NCBI GenBank assembly: GCA_965246765.1
Contig: CBDFFJ010000007.1
Coordinates: 62,001 to 126,000, forward strand
Reading direction: 5' to 3'
DNA length: 64,000 bases
Origin: UBA1952 sp965246765
Lineage (GTDB): Bacteria > Bacteroidota > Bacteroidia > Chitinophagales > Chitinophagaceae
Part shown: one piece after another, positions 42,525 through 52,134 of the stretch
How the letters are laid out: each line of letters opens with the position of its first letter
Position numbering within the stretch: position 1 is the stretch's first letter
The notes under the pieces: generated by a model
Seen by the model: only the letters and a program-made list of their open reading frames with translations
Databases searched by the model: none
Told to the model about the DNA's origin: nothing
Position numbers and translations under genes: made by a program

Positions 42525-43184
42525 CTACATATCCATCCGCTTGATGCTGCAGCCGATGCTTTTCGTTTCAGACAGCTTGATGGGCTTACCTGCAACCATC
42601 GCGTTCATAGCCTCAGACAGGTAGTGAATCTTGCTCTTGCCCGGCTCGGCAGGATTGTCCTCCATCGCTCCCTTGTACACAAGCTTGCCGTTTTTATCAA
42701 AGAGGAATACTTCAGGCGTGCGCGTGGCGCCGAATGCATTTGCCATCTGCGATTGCTCATCAACAAGGTAGGGAGCTGTATAATTGCGAACCTGCGCATA
42801 TTCCCGCATCCGGTCAGGCGCATCTTCCGCGCGGCGCAAGGCCTGGTTGCTGTTTATTACCACCATGCCGATTCTCAGGGTATTCACCTCGTCCATTGTC
42901 TGTGTCGTCATGGGTTGAGCCTTGATTACGTAGGGACAGGTATTGCACGAAAACATAACGAGCAGGCCGGCCGATCTTTTTTCCTGTGCGAGGCTGGTAG
43001 CCCTGCCGTCGCTGCTGATAAGCATTACATCGGCCATAGGAATTTCGGCGCCGATTGGAATGCTCTTGATTACGCCTGCGGTTGGCGCGACGGGGCCGGG
43101 CGGAGGAGTCATCTTCTTCCTACTTTGGGCGAATACCGGAGCAGAAGCGGCGAGGAGAAAAACGGCGAGGACGAGCTTGTTCAT
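42525..43184 (-). CDS. Exported thioredoxin-like (redoxin/AhpC-TSA) protein
   Basis: 219 residues with a signal peptide (MNKLVLAVFLLAASAPVFAQ). The thioredoxin fold has the active-site pair Cys80-Asn-Thr-Cys83 (FSCNTCPYV) and the cis-Pro segment ATRTPEVFLFDKNGKLVYKG. Likely a periplasmic peroxidase- or disulfide-type protein, as in resembling redoxin family members with the CNTCPY motif. Convergent with the unknown gene at 42145. Confidence 0.85.
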   Translation of the reverse strand: MNKLVLAVFLLAASAPVFAQSRKKMTPPPGPVAPTAGVIKSIPIGAEIPMADVMLISSDGRATSLAQEKRSAGLLVMFSCNTCPYVIKAQPMTTQTMDEVNTLRIGMVVINSNQALRRAEDAPDRMREYAQVRNYTAPYLVDEQSQMANAFGATRTPEVFLFDKNGKLVYKGAMEDNPAEPGKSKIHYLSEAMNAMVAGKPIKLSETKSIGCSIKRMDM

Positions 43185-43254
43185 AATGGCAAATATTTGT
43201 GGCGCTAAGCTACGGCCTTTGCCCGCGGCGTGCCCGTCACCGAAAGTTAAAAAC

Positions 43255-44244
43255 TCAGTTGTGCGATGCCTTTATGGCGGGTATTGGCTCGTGCTCCTCA
43301 CGGTCCAGCCTGCGAAGCAGAATGCTTACGTTCAGCTCATACCCCAGCAGTATGACCTGCGTGTTGAGGAAAAGCCAGACCATAAAGGCCATTAAGGTGC
43401 CGATAGATCCATACACCTTGTTGTAGTGAATCACATTCTTTACCAAAAAGAAGAATACGGCGCTCAGCAGCACGCACATGCAGGTGGCAAAAACCGCTCC
43501 GGGCGATATAAAGGGAAAACGCTGACTGAGCGATGGGCCGTACGTATAAACCATGCACACAACAAGGAAGATCATTAGTACAATAATGAGCAGCGTAAGC
43601 ACCTGTATGAGCACTGCATGACCCGTAAACCGCTCCAGCAGCTCATTGATATAAGCGGTTTGAAGAATCAGGGCGGCGATGGTAAAGATGGTCACAATCA
43701 GCACCATAAAAGTGAGCTTGATTGCCGTCCAGCGCCGCCGGAATGCCCCGCGCGTTACATACATGGGCAAGGCGCGGTCAAAAGACCGCATAAGACCCAT
43801 GATGCCGTTGGAAGAAAAGAAGAATGTGGTGAGGATACCAAAAGAAAGGACATCACGACGCTCATTGTTGAGAAAGTCAACCACAATGGCGCGAAGACTA
43901 TCGTAGGCGCCTTCGTTGGGCGTAATGACGTGCAGAATAGTCAGTATTGAATCCTGAACCCCATGCAGCGGCAGGTAAGGCACCAGTGAGCACAGAAAAA
44001 GCAACGATGGCGGGATGGCCATGAAGAAGTTGTACGTCACCGCCGCGCCGCGTACATTGAGCTTGTTGACCCTGATCTCCTGCAAAAGGGTCTTGCCGAT
44101 CGTGTAAAGCGATTCTCCGCCAAAGCCCGGCAGCACCACCCGGTCCAGTGCCCGCATAGCGCGCCGGAAAGGCCTTGAGCGGGTAACAATTTGAGAAGGG
44201 CGCATCATCATTGGACCGGAAATCAGGGCGGGCAGCCGAGCCAT
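43255..44244 (-). CDS. YihY/UPF0761 (BrkB-like) membrane protein
   Basis: 329 residues with six membrane helices. Family marks include RGAAVTYNFFMAIPPSLLFL, PNEGAYDSLRAIVVDFLNNE and YGSIGTLMAFMVWLFLNTQV. Despite the old BrkB (RNase BN) label it is an integral membrane protein of unknown function, not the nuclease. Its ATG overlaps the TAA stop of the upstream peptidase by one base (TAATG), so the two are translationally coupled. Confidence 0.9.
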   Translation of the reverse strand: MARLPALISGPMMMRPSQIVTRSRPFRRAMRALDRVVLPGFGGESLYTIGKTLLQEIRVNKLNVRGAAVTYNFFMAIPPSLLFLCSLVPYLPLHGVQDSILTILHVITPNEGAYDSLRAIVVDFLNNERRDVLSFGILTTFFFSSNGIMGLMRSFDRALPMYVTRGAFRRRWTAIKLTFMVLIVTIFTIAALILQTAYINELLERFTGHAVLIQVLTLLIIVLMIFLVVCMVYTYGPSLSQRFPFISPGAVFATCMCVLLSAVFFFLVKNVIHYNKVYGSIGTLMAFMVWLFLNTQVILLGYELNVSILLRRLDREEHEPIPAIKASHN

Positions 44245-46394
44245 TACAGATTGTCCAGAATGAAGTTCGTCATCCTCCGGTAGAGGTGCAGCCTTGTATT
44301 TCCGCCGGAGATGCCGTGCGCGCGGTTCGGGTAATATTCAGAATCAAATTCCTTACCCTCTTTGATCAGATTATTCACCAGTGACACGCTGTTCTGAAAA
44401 TGCACATTGTCGTCGCCGGTGCCGTGGATCAGGAGAAACCTTCCCTTTAGCTTTCCGGCCATAGACTCGGGCGCATTGCTGTCATAACCGGCCTTATTTT
44501 CCTCCGGCTTGCGCATGTATCGCTCCGTGTATATGTTGTCGTAATAGCGCCAGTTAGTGACGGGCGCTACCGCGATCGCCATCTTAAACACATCTGCTCC
44601 TTTGAGGATGCAGGTGCTGCTCATAAAGCCGCCGAAGCTCCATCCCCATATGCCGATCCGGCTTTTGTCCACATAAGACAAGGCGCCAAGATATTTTGCC
44701 ACTGCAATCTGATCCCGGCTCTCATACCTGCCCAGCTCCAGGTAGGTTTTCTTACGAAACGCCTCTCCCCTGAATCCGGTTCCTGTTCCATCGGCGCACA
44801 CGACAATGTAGCCTTTCTGCGCCAGCATCTGGTGCCAGAAATAGTCGCGCACCGGAAACCGGTCGGCCACCTCCTGTGAGGCGGGACCGCTGTATTGATA
44901 AAGCAGCACGGGGTATTTTTTATTCGCGTCAAAATCGGGTGGCAGCATGCGCCACGCATTCAATTGCACGCCACTATCGCCGGTCACCTGCATGAATGCC
45001 ATGTTTCCCAGCCTGTATTCCTTCATCTTCGCCTTTAGCCTGGCGTTATCTTCCAGCGTACGCACTACTTTGCCTTGCGCATCCAGCAGGTTATAAACCG
45101 GTGGCGTGTTGAGCGACGAGTAGCGATCCAGGAAGTATCTGGCCCCTTCAACCGGCGTTATCGCGTGCGTGCCGCTGTCCGGCGTCAGGCAGCGCTTCAC
45201 TTCGCCGGAAAAGCCGACGGCATACAGCTTCCGTTCCAACGGGGAGCCTTCTGCCGCTGTGTAGTAAACGGTCTTGGCCGCTTCATTGATACCGACCAGC
45301 GCATCAACGTCGTAATCGCCTTTAGTGAGGAGCGTAAGGCGCTGGTTTGTCCATTCCCACACGTAAAGGTGGTTCCAGCCGTCCACCTCGGTAGTGAAGA
45401 TCATGCTGTGTCCGTCTTTCAGAAACACAAGGTTGTCGCTTACTTCTATGTAAGACTTGTTGTTCTCATTATAAATGCCTTTCAAGGTGCCCGCAGCCAG
45501 GTCTGCAAAAAGGATGCGCAGGTTATTCTGCCGGCGGTTCATCTTGTAGATGCACAGCCCGCTGGCCGATGCCCACTTAATCCTCGGGATGTAGATGTCC
45601 GGATTTTCACCGGCATCCAGCACTTTCAGGTAGCGTGTCTGTCCTTTTTGAAGGTCGTGGCAAAGAATGGAAACTACCGAGTTGCCTTCGCCTGCCTTAG
45701 GATACTTATACTTATAAGGCGTGGGGTAAAGGCTGTCATAGACTGTCATTGTATATTCCTTCACTGCGCTTTCGTCAAACTTATAAAAGGCGATATACCG
45801 GCTGTCGGGGCTCCATTGATATGCCTGTGTAAACTCAAACTCTTCCTCATACACCCAATCGCAGTTGCCGTATATAATCCTGTTGCGCTCGCCGTCAGCG
45901 GTCACCGCAGTTACTGCGCCGGTGCTGATGTTCTTGTAGAAAAGGTTATTGTCCTTTACATAAGCCACCTTGCTGCCATCAGGTGAAAGTTGCGCATGAA
46001 GCACCTTAGCGCTGTCCAGCAATACAGGTGTTTTGGTAGCCCGGTCATACATATACACGCGGTGCAGGATAGAACGGCGGTAGATGGCCTGGCTTTCCGT
46101 CAGCAGCAGCAGGCGATTGCCGTCGGCAGAAATGCTGTACTCTTCTACCGGCAGATTCCCGCTGTAAAGAATGCCGGTTTCTTTGCCGTCGCGCAATGAC
46201 TTGATGCGGATAATGTGTTTGCCGCCCTCCTCCGCAAGCTCTGTATAACGCTCGCCGTCCGGCAAGCCATTGAAGCCAGGCACCGACTTGGCGCTGAACG
46301 TGCCATCGCGCCAGATATCATCCAGGGTTATGAGCTTATTCTGAGCCGAGGCCGCCGCGCAAAGCAGCAGCAGAGGGAGAAAGAGAAAACGCAT
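44244..46394 (-). CDS. Dipeptidyl peptidase IV-like S9 serine peptidase
   Basis: 716 residues from the ATG at 46394, which opens a signal peptide (MRFLFLPLLLLCAAASAQ). A beta-propeller (about residues 30-500) contains DWVYEEEFEF, the Glu pair that binds the substrate N terminus in DPP-IV. The catalytic domain has Ser586 (GWSFGG), Asp661 (HGTGDDNV) and His693 (NRAHGI). It removes N-terminal dipeptides, usually X-Pro, in the periplasm. The Tyr of the usual GWSYGG is Phe here. A TAttTTTG box lies six bases before this start. Confidence 0.93.
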   Translation of the reverse strand: MRFLFLPLLLLCAAASAQNKLITLDDIWRDGTFSAKSVPGFNGLPDGERYTELAEEGGKHIIRIKSLRDGKETGILYSGNLPVEEYSISADGNRLLLLTESQAIYRRSILHRVYMYDRATKTPVLLDSAKVLHAQLSPDGSKVAYVKDNNLFYKNISTGAVTAVTADGERNRIIYGNCDWVYEEEFEFTQAYQWSPDSRYIAFYKFDESAVKEYTMTVYDSLYPTPYKYKYPKAGEGNSVVSILCHDLQKGQTRYLKVLDAGENPDIYIPRIKWASASGLCIYKMNRRQNNLRILFADLAAGTLKGIYNENNKSYIEVSDNLVFLKDGHSMIFTTEVDGWNHLYVWEWTNQRLTLLTKGDYDVDALVGINEAAKTVYYTAAEGSPLERKLYAVGFSGEVKRCLTPDSGTHAITPVEGARYFLDRYSSLNTPPVYNLLDAQGKVVRTLEDNARLKAKMKEYRLGNMAFMQVTGDSGVQLNAWRMLPPDFDANKKYPVLLYQYSGPASQEVADRFPVRDYFWHQMLAQKGYIVVCADGTGTGFRGEAFRKKTYLELGRYESRDQIAVAKYLGALSYVDKSRIGIWGWSFGGFMSSTCILKGADVFKMAIAVAPVTNWRYYDNIYTERYMRKPEENKAGYDSNAPESMAGKLKGRFLLIHGTGDDNVHFQNSVSLVNNLIKEGKEFDSEYYPNRAHGISGGNTRLHLYRRMTNFILDNL

Positions 46395-46399
46395 GGCGC

Positions 46400-46407
46400 C
46401 AAAAATA
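46400..46407 (-). promoter_or_regulatory. -7 promoter box (TAttTTTG) for the DPP-IV gene
   Basis: Reverse strand TATTTTTG matches TAnnTTTG, ending five bases before the ATG at 46394, so the message would be nearly leaderless. No TTG is found 19 bases upstream. Confidence 0.4.
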
Positions 46408-46474
46408 CCCTCGCCAGCGCGGATAGCCCTCACCTGTTTTATCACCTTCATGCCGGAAGCTTCTGCGGGGCATG

Positions 46475-49400
46475 CTAAAGAATAGCCCGTACGCTCATCC
46501 GTCCGGTGTGTACTGTGGTTCCTATGGCTGGCTTGCGGCCTTCGTACTCAATGCTCAGCTCTATTCCTTTTGACACCCGCCGGTCCCAGGAGGCGCTCCA
46601 GAGGTAATTGGCGCCCGGCTGCAGAGCATCAAGGATTGAAAATGCGACCGGCGTACTGGTAAGCCCGTCGTAGGTGATGCCTGCATAGCTCAGCCGCAGC
46701 TGCACTACGCCACTCACCGGCCGGCTGTAGCGGCATTCCAGATCCACGCGTTGGATGCCGGCATGCTCACCGCCGTACACCTCCTCATTGCGGCGGTCTT
46801 CAAACCGGTAGGTGCCGGTAAGCCGGAGGATGCCACGGTGTAGCCAGGAAAGAGATGGCTCGGCGCTCTTGTTGTGTATGGCGTATGTGCGGCCATCAGA
46901 AAACAGTGCGCTTTCATAGCCCCGCAGGCCGCTTCGCGCGAGCAGGTTGGCGTTCAGGGATGCGGTAAAATTCCAGCGCAGGCGGCCCGCGTGCTGCGCA
47001 TTGGAGAGCCCTTCCACGCCGTAGGTCAGGAGCTGCTTAGAGGTATTGCGCTGATAGGTGTAGTCAAGCCCCCAGACAGTGCTGCTCCGGTTGAAGAAGG
47101 CCGTATTGGAAAAAGAGGTGGCTGCAATGATGATCCGGTCGTCGCGCAAGGCCGGGATGAATGGGTTAACGGCCTCGCCCGCCGAAACACCGGTCAGCCG
47201 GTTTGTGATCTGCAGCGATCCCTGATCTGCAAAACGGGAGATGAATTTCTGCCAGCTTCGCTGATCCGCCGCACTGAAAAACTGGGATGGCTCAAAGGAA
47301 AGGCTTTGGTTGAAGGCTACATAGTTGACCCGCACATACTCATTGGTAGGCAGGAAGACACGGATGAATTTCTTCTGATCCGGATAAAGGGCTATTTCAA
47401 ACTCGTTCGGCTGCTGCACACCGTCTCCGTTATAATCTACCCAGGTGTATATGCCCTGCCCTGCCGGCACTTCTACATAGGCATAGCTGCGTTTTTGCTC
47501 TTGGCCGGCGCCCGTTTCATAAAGCGTCTGCAGCTGTATGGCTCCTTTAAAAAGGTTGCCGGTGTACTCCAGTCTGCCGAGACCGGTCTCCTCTCCCCGC
47601 TGATTATTAAACAGGGTATCATCAACAATCAGCTTCCTGTACGATCCGGTTATGGCGAGTAAGTGGTTTTGTGACCGGGAGGTGCCGAATCGCGCATCAA
47701 CCGTATGACTGTGGCTTTGGAGAAACAGGGCATTACCCCGCACATGCTCATCGCCACGCCTGGTATAGGTAAGGGAGTAGCGTATGGGCATTGTCTCCGG
47801 CGTGCGCAGATACGCAGATGTAATGCTGAAGCGGTAGGCGTCATAGCGTAATGTGTCTGCGTGCGCGTCGCGTATCCGATTATCTTCCTGCTGAAATTGC
47901 GCGCCGATCACAGTCTGATTCAACTTCAGCATCCGGTATTCGGCAACCGCGCCTGGACGGAAGAAGCGCGTGTGCTGAGCGGTGTCGCGGATTGAGGTGT
48001 TGTTCAGATTAAAGCCCGCCCGCCAGCGTAGCCCGTCAATGCCGTAAGAAACAGCGTTGCGAAAACCGGTGTATAAAGTTCCGCGGCCATAATAGCTGAA
48101 AGCATAGGCAGCATTGCCCAATGTGCGGTGCATGAGCGCCGTTGCGTATCCGGCCAGGTGCTCATCGGGCTTGTTGAGGTCCAGCTGAGGCACATTCCAG
48201 TCGCGGCCAAACTCCACATTCCGGTAAGGCGCGATGGCGCGAAAGCGATCCTGCACCTCTTCGTAGGAAGCCTCATTCTGCCAGTGCCAGGTTCGTGACC
48301 CAAGCGTGTCTTTCCGACCAAAGGCGCGGGATTCTGTATAGCGCACTTTGGTCGCAACGCCAAGGTGCGTGTGGTCGTCCTGGGCAGAAAACAGGTTGGG
48401 GTCGTAGTTGGATGCAGCCAGCTCAATATTCAATGCTTTGAACGAGTCTATCTGATAGGTGGTAGTCAGGCTGACAACCTGCTGCTTTTTGGGCGTGATG
48501 AGTAGTTGCACAGGCGCATAATCTCCCTGAGAACGCCCTCCGACGCGCGGCACCCATTCATACACGCGCCCATTGGCAGCTTTTGAAGAAATGGTGTAAT
48601 CGCCTTTTCCGGGCCCGACATACGAGAATGAAAGCGCAAAACGCGCGGAGTCACGATTGGTGGAATAGACAAAGACGGAGTCGTAATGCAGACCGCCTAC
48701 GCTGGTATCAATAATCTTGTACAGCACCTTCCCGGCGGCAAACGTGTCTGTGTTGATCACCGGATAATAGGCGTTGCTGATAGAGTCACCGACGGTAGCA
48801 AGAAACCGCTTCTGCTCTCCGCTGAGCGTCTGCGTATAGCCCTGATTCTTCGCGTCCTGATTGGAATAAACATTGAGGTGAACATTCACCTTTTTGCCGA
48901 TCTGCGCCTCGTCCCAGGCATAAATGAGTGAGTTGAGAAAACTCCGGCTCTGGTATTCAAACTCCACCTGAATGCGGGAGTCCTTAGTGATGAGCCTGCG
49001 CGGCATAAAGCGGATTTCGCCGGTATTGTAATTGATGATGTAGTCCGCATTCTCGCCGCGCTCCTGGATGAGGCCGTTGATGTACACTTTTTCCGTTCCG
49101 GCCAAAACGATGAAGAATTGCTCTCCGTTGTTACCGGTAAGCTTGTATGGGCCTTGGTTGCCTTCCAGGCCACTAAAAATATTGCGTGCAAATTCTCCTT
49201 TCGCTACAGACCCACTCAGGCCGAAGGAATTGTAAGCCGACTTCCCAAGCCCGAAGCCCGACTGATAGTAAAGCCCTTGCACCCGTTTATTGAAATTGAG
49301 AAAGTAGCCTTTGGGCCGCTCAATGTTGTAATCGCCGATCTGGAGCAAATGCTGGCGTTTAGTGAGACGGATATATACCTGGTCAAATTCCTGCAGCCTT

Positions 49401-50005
49401 TGCGTATTGCCTTCAGGCTGGAAAGGCAGTGTATTATCGGAGATGGCGGCTTCCAGCCGGATGCTGTCAGGCAGATAGCCGCCGGCCTGCAGATTGAAAT
49501 GAGATTGCAGGGCCGCATCCTGATTATTGCCCAGCGATATGCTGCGGCCGTATGAGCCGGTGTATTCCAGCGGACTGAAGTCAACAAAGGACGAAGCCAT
49601 ACCGGCAGCTTCGCTGAGTGGTACATAGTTAAAAGCGACAATAGAGTCTATCAGGCGCGTATCCTTGTGATAGTAGCGCCTCGCCAATGATAGCGGCAGA
49701 ACACGGTACCGGATGCGGACAGAGTCTGCAGCCGGCTTGCGTTTCCAGCGGAACACAGAAGTATAGGCTCCCACCGCATAATCTGCAGCCGGAACGCCTT
49801 CTACGGAAAAGCTTCCGGGCGCTATGGAGGAGGAATCTATACGAAAGCTGTCCGGCCGTACGGCCACCATGCGAATGCGCCAGTTGCTGAGCCCGCCCAT
49901 AAGGCCCTGAGCTTCTGCACCCATTGCAAGAAGGCAAAGCAGGCTTAGAAGAATGGCGGCGCCGGCATTGCCGCGGGATTGCAGTATTTTGGGCCGGGCT
50001 TTCAA
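46475..50005 (-). CDS. Very large predicted outer-membrane beta-barrel protein
   Basis: 1176 residues with a signal peptide (LLSLLCLLAMGAEAQG). About residues 20-380 are soluble beta domains, with YKLTGNNGEQFFIVLAGTEK and GEIRFMPRRLITKDSRIQVE; similar segments occur in uncharacterised Bacteroidota surface proteins. The rest (380-1176) is dense in amphipathic strands with aromatic girdles and ends in GTTVHTGRMSVRAIL, a typical last barrel strand. It may have the size class of transport or secretion pores such as SprA, but no TonB plug or SprA motif is visible. The start is a TTG at 50005; no ATG is available nearby. Confidence 0.75.
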   Translation of the reverse strand: MKARPKILQSRGNAGAAILLSLLCLLAMGAEAQGLMGGLSNWRIRMVAVRPDSFRIDSSSIAPGSFSVEGVPAADYAVGAYTSVFRWKRKPAADSVRIRYRVLPLSLARRYYHKDTRLIDSIVAFNYVPLSEAAGMASSFVDFSPLEYTGSYGRSISLGNNQDAALQSHFNLQAGGYLPDSIRLEAAISDNTLPFQPEGNTQRLQEFDQVYIRLTKRQHLLQIGDYNIERPKGYFLNFNKRVQGLYYQSGFGLGKSAYNSFGLSGSVAKGEFARNIFSGLEGNQGPYKLTGNNGEQFFIVLAGTEKVYINGLIQERGENADYIINYNTGEIRFMPRRLITKDSRIQVEFEYQSRSFLNSLIYAWDEAQIGKKVNVHLNVYSNQDAKNQGYTQTLSGEQKRFLATVGDSISNAYYPVINTDTFAAGKVLYKIIDTSVGGLHYDSVFVYSTNRDSARFALSFSYVGPGKGDYTISSKAANGRVYEWVPRVGGRSQGDYAPVQLLITPKKQQVVSLTTTYQIDSFKALNIELAASNYDPNLFSAQDDHTHLGVATKVRYTESRAFGRKDTLGSRTWHWQNEASYEEVQDRFRAIAPYRNVEFGRDWNVPQLDLNKPDEHLAGYATALMHRTLGNAAYAFSYYGRGTLYTGFRNAVSYGIDGLRWRAGFNLNNTSIRDTAQHTRFFRPGAVAEYRMLKLNQTVIGAQFQQEDNRIRDAHADTLRYDAYRFSITSAYLRTPETMPIRYSLTYTRRGDEHVRGNALFLQSHSHTVDARFGTSRSQNHLLAITGSYRKLIVDDTLFNNQRGEETGLGRLEYTGNLFKGAIQLQTLYETGAGQEQKRSYAYVEVPAGQGIYTWVDYNGDGVQQPNEFEIALYPDQKKFIRVFLPTNEYVRVNYVAFNQSLSFEPSQFFSAADQRSWQKFISRFADQGSLQITNRLTGVSAGEAVNPFIPALRDDRIIIAATSFSNTAFFNRSSTVWGLDYTYQRNTSKQLLTYGVEGLSNAQHAGRLRWNFTASLNANLLARSGLRGYESALFSDGRTYAIHNKSAEPSLSWLHRGILRLTGTYRFEDRRNEEVYGGEHAGIQRVDLECRYSRPVSGVVQLRLSYAGITYDGLTSTPVAFSILDALQPGANYLWSASWDRRVSKGIELSIEYEGRKPAIGTTVHTGRMSVRAIL

Positions 50006-50091
50006 GTCGTGAATCGGATAATGCAGGCAACAGCCGGCGGGAAAACGATAATAAAGGGAACATCGTATGCCGGAAGCGTCGGCGCAGCTTC

Positions 50092-51144
50092 GTGAAATTA
50101 GTACACCGCAACAATTTTGAGGTTATACGCCTGTCATTGGCTACGATGGTAGTCGTGCTACATTGCTATGACCTTACGGCAACACGATACATAGACTATA
50201 TGGCTCGCCTGACGGGTGGACAGATTACGTTGCCGCACATCATCATTCACGGCTTTGTGATTATGAGCGGCTATCTCGTGCTTAAAAGTCTGCAGCGGAG
50301 CAGCTCCATCAGGCAATACTTGTGGCGGCGCTTCCTGCGCATTTACCCGCCGCTGGTCGTTGCGCTTGCGCTGTGCGCTTTTGTGATGGGTCCAGCATTC
50401 ACCACACTGAGCCCCGGCGCCTACTTCAGCCACCCGGATACCTGGCTGCATCCGCTTTATTCGCTGCGCATCTTCCTGGTGCGGGCAACACCCTGTCTGC
50501 CGGGCGTCTTCAGCGCAAACCCGGATAGTTGCGCGGTAAACGGTTCCCTCTGGACGATATGGGTTGAAGAAGTGCTCTATGTAGCACTGATAGGTCTGTT
50601 CTTCATTCGCAGGAGGCCAGCGGTTATGCGGGCGGCAGTCGTCACGATCTGGCTGGCGCTGATTGTATTGCTGCAGGTGGCCCGGTCGCGGTGGGCAGAC
50701 TTGGAGATTCCGTTTAGCCGCAGCGTGCAGTGGGATTATTTTGCCGACCTGCTTCTTTATTTCTGCTCCGGCTGCCTGATGACTTTAGTCTCCTGGAAGG
50801 ATATGCGGCGAAACAGGATTGTATTGATTGCAGCCTTCGTGATGGCGGGAATTACCTGCTGTTTGCACATCTATCAGCCGTTTGCATACCTGCTTTATCC
50901 TGTGGTAATGGTGGCGGCGGGCGAGGACTGCGTGCCGCTGCTGCTAAAGCCGTTTAAATGGGGGAACCCCTCGTACGGACTGTACATTTATTCTTATCCG
51001 CTTCAGCAAATGCTTATACAGGCCCTGATGCCTTCTGCGGGCTTGCTGCTGGCTTTAAGCGTTCCCTTGTCCTTTATCGTGGGCTATGCTTCCTGGCATT
51101 TGGTAGAAACGCCTTTTCTGAAGCTTAAGGAGCGGGTAAAATAA
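50092..51144 (+). CDS. Acyltransferase 3 family membrane protein (OafA/YrhL-like)
   Basis: 350 residues with about ten membrane helices. The catalytic pattern Arg-x10-His of acyltransferase 3 is in RLSLATMVVVLH at the first helix; GFVIMSGYLVLKSLQ and RRFLRIYPPLVVALAL are further family marks. It O-acylates sugars or other surface molecules. The GTG at 50092 is the first plausible start; longer in-frame extension to 49924 overlaps the divergent gene and is non-membrane. No sugar pathway genes adjoin. Confidence 0.88.
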   Translation: MKLVHRNNFEVIRLSLATMVVVLHCYDLTATRYIDYMARLTGGQITLPHIIIHGFVIMSGYLVLKSLQRSSSIRQYLWRRFLRIYPPLVVALALCAFVMGPAFTTLSPGAYFSHPDTWLHPLYSLRIFLVRATPCLPGVFSANPDSCAVNGSLWTIWVEEVLYVALIGLFFIRRRPAVMRAAVVTIWLALIVLLQVARSRWADLEIPFSRSVQWDYFADLLLYFCSGCLMTLVSWKDMRRNRIVLIAAFVMAGITCCLHIYQPFAYLLYPVVMVAAGEDCVPLLLKPFKWGNPSYGLYIYSYPLQQMLIQALMPSAGLLLALSVPLSFIVGYASWHLVETPFLKLKERVK

Positions 51145-51159
51145 GGAGGCAGCCCTGAC

Positions 51160-52098
51160 TCAGGCAAGGCTCAAGGCACGCTCGGATTCCCAGATCATCC
51201 GGCCTTCGCCGCTGGATACATGACGCTCACTGTGGTATGAAGAACGGACAAGCGGTCCGCTTTCCACAAAGTCAATGCCCATATGATAACCGGCTTCGCG
51301 GTATACCGCAAACTCATCCGGATGCACAAATCTGGCTACCGGCAGATGCTTTTGAGTCGGCTGCAGGTATTGCCCGAGCGTTACGACATCGCACTTTACA
51401 TCGGCAAGCATCTGCAGGGTTTCCAGCACCTCTTCGCGCTGCTCACCGAGGCCCAGCATGAGGCCGCTCTTGGTGCGCATGCCGCCTTCCTTAAGGCGTC
51501 TGAGCACTTCCAGCGAACGGTCAAATTTTGCCTGGATACGTACCTGCCGCGTAAGGCGTGGTACTGTTTCCATATTGTGCGATACCACTTCCGGAGCGGC
51601 ATCAATAATGCGCTGCAGGTTTTCCCACTGACCTCTGAAGTCGGGGATAAGTGTCTCCAGCGTAGTGTCCGGATTCAGTGCGCGAACGGCTTTAATGGTA
51701 TTGTACCACACGACAGAGCCTCCGTCTTTCAATTCGTCCCGATCAACGGAGGTAATCACCGCATGCTTCACCTTCATCAGGTTAATGGCTTCAGCCACGC
51801 GCTGCGGCTCATCCCAATCTACCGGCAGGGGCCGGCCCGTGGCAACGGCACAAAACCCGCAGGAGCGGGTACAGATATTGCCAAGAATCATAAAAGTTGC
51901 TGTACCCGCTCCCCAGCATTCGCCCATATTCGGGCAGTTACCGCTTTCGCAAATTGTATGGAGCTTGTGCTCGTTCACCAAGCTGCGTACATGGCGATAA
52001 CCCTCGCCGGTCGGCAGCTTCACCCGCAGCCAGTCCGGCTTTTTGATCTTTGACTCCACCACAGCCTGAGGCTGTATCACCGGCAGCTCCTGTATCAT
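51160..52098 (-). CDS. lipA: Lipoyl synthase
   Basis: 312 residues. It inserts two sulfurs into octanoyl chains on E2 and H proteins. The auxiliary 4Fe-4S cluster has Cys50, Cys55 and Cys61 (CESGNCPNMGEC), and the radical SAM cluster has Cys76, Cys80 and Cys83 (CTRSCGFC). The conserved C-terminal Ser ligand is in VRSSYHSE. A weak promoter (TTTG-N20-TAatTTcG, 52103-52134) lies just upstream. Confidence 0.97.
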   Translation of the reverse strand: MIQELPVIQPQAVVESKIKKPDWLRVKLPTGEGYRHVRSLVNEHKLHTICESGNCPNMGECWGAGTATFMILGNICTRSCGFCAVATGRPLPVDWDEPQRVAEAINLMKVKHAVITSVDRDELKDGGSVVWYNTIKAVRALNPDTTLETLIPDFRGQWENLQRIIDAAPEVVSHNMETVPRLTRQVRIQAKFDRSLEVLRRLKEGGMRTKSGLMLGLGEQREEVLETLQMLADVKCDVVTLGQYLQPTQKHLPVARFVHPDEFAVYREAGYHMGIDFVESGPLVRSSYHSERHVSSGEGRMIWESERALSLA

Positions 52099-52102
52099 AG
52101 CC

Positions 52103-52134
52103 CGAAATTACGCCCGCTACCAGCGGCGGCCAAA
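52103..52134 (-). promoter_or_regulatory. Probable weak promoter of lipA
   Basis: Reverse strand TTTG (52131-52134), then 20 bases between the TTG and TAATTTCG (52103-52110), one mismatch from TAnnTTTG. The -7 box ends five bases before the ATG at 52098. Confidence 0.4.

Noticed and set aside
45075..45986. 303-codon forward frame opposite the DPP-IV gene
   Set aside because: Antisense shadow; the DPP-IV frame carries all catalytic motifs.
46446..46474. Terminator-like stem after the large barrel gene
   Set aside because: The pairing (ATGCC with GGCAT around GAAGCTTC) is short and interrupted and lacks a T-run.
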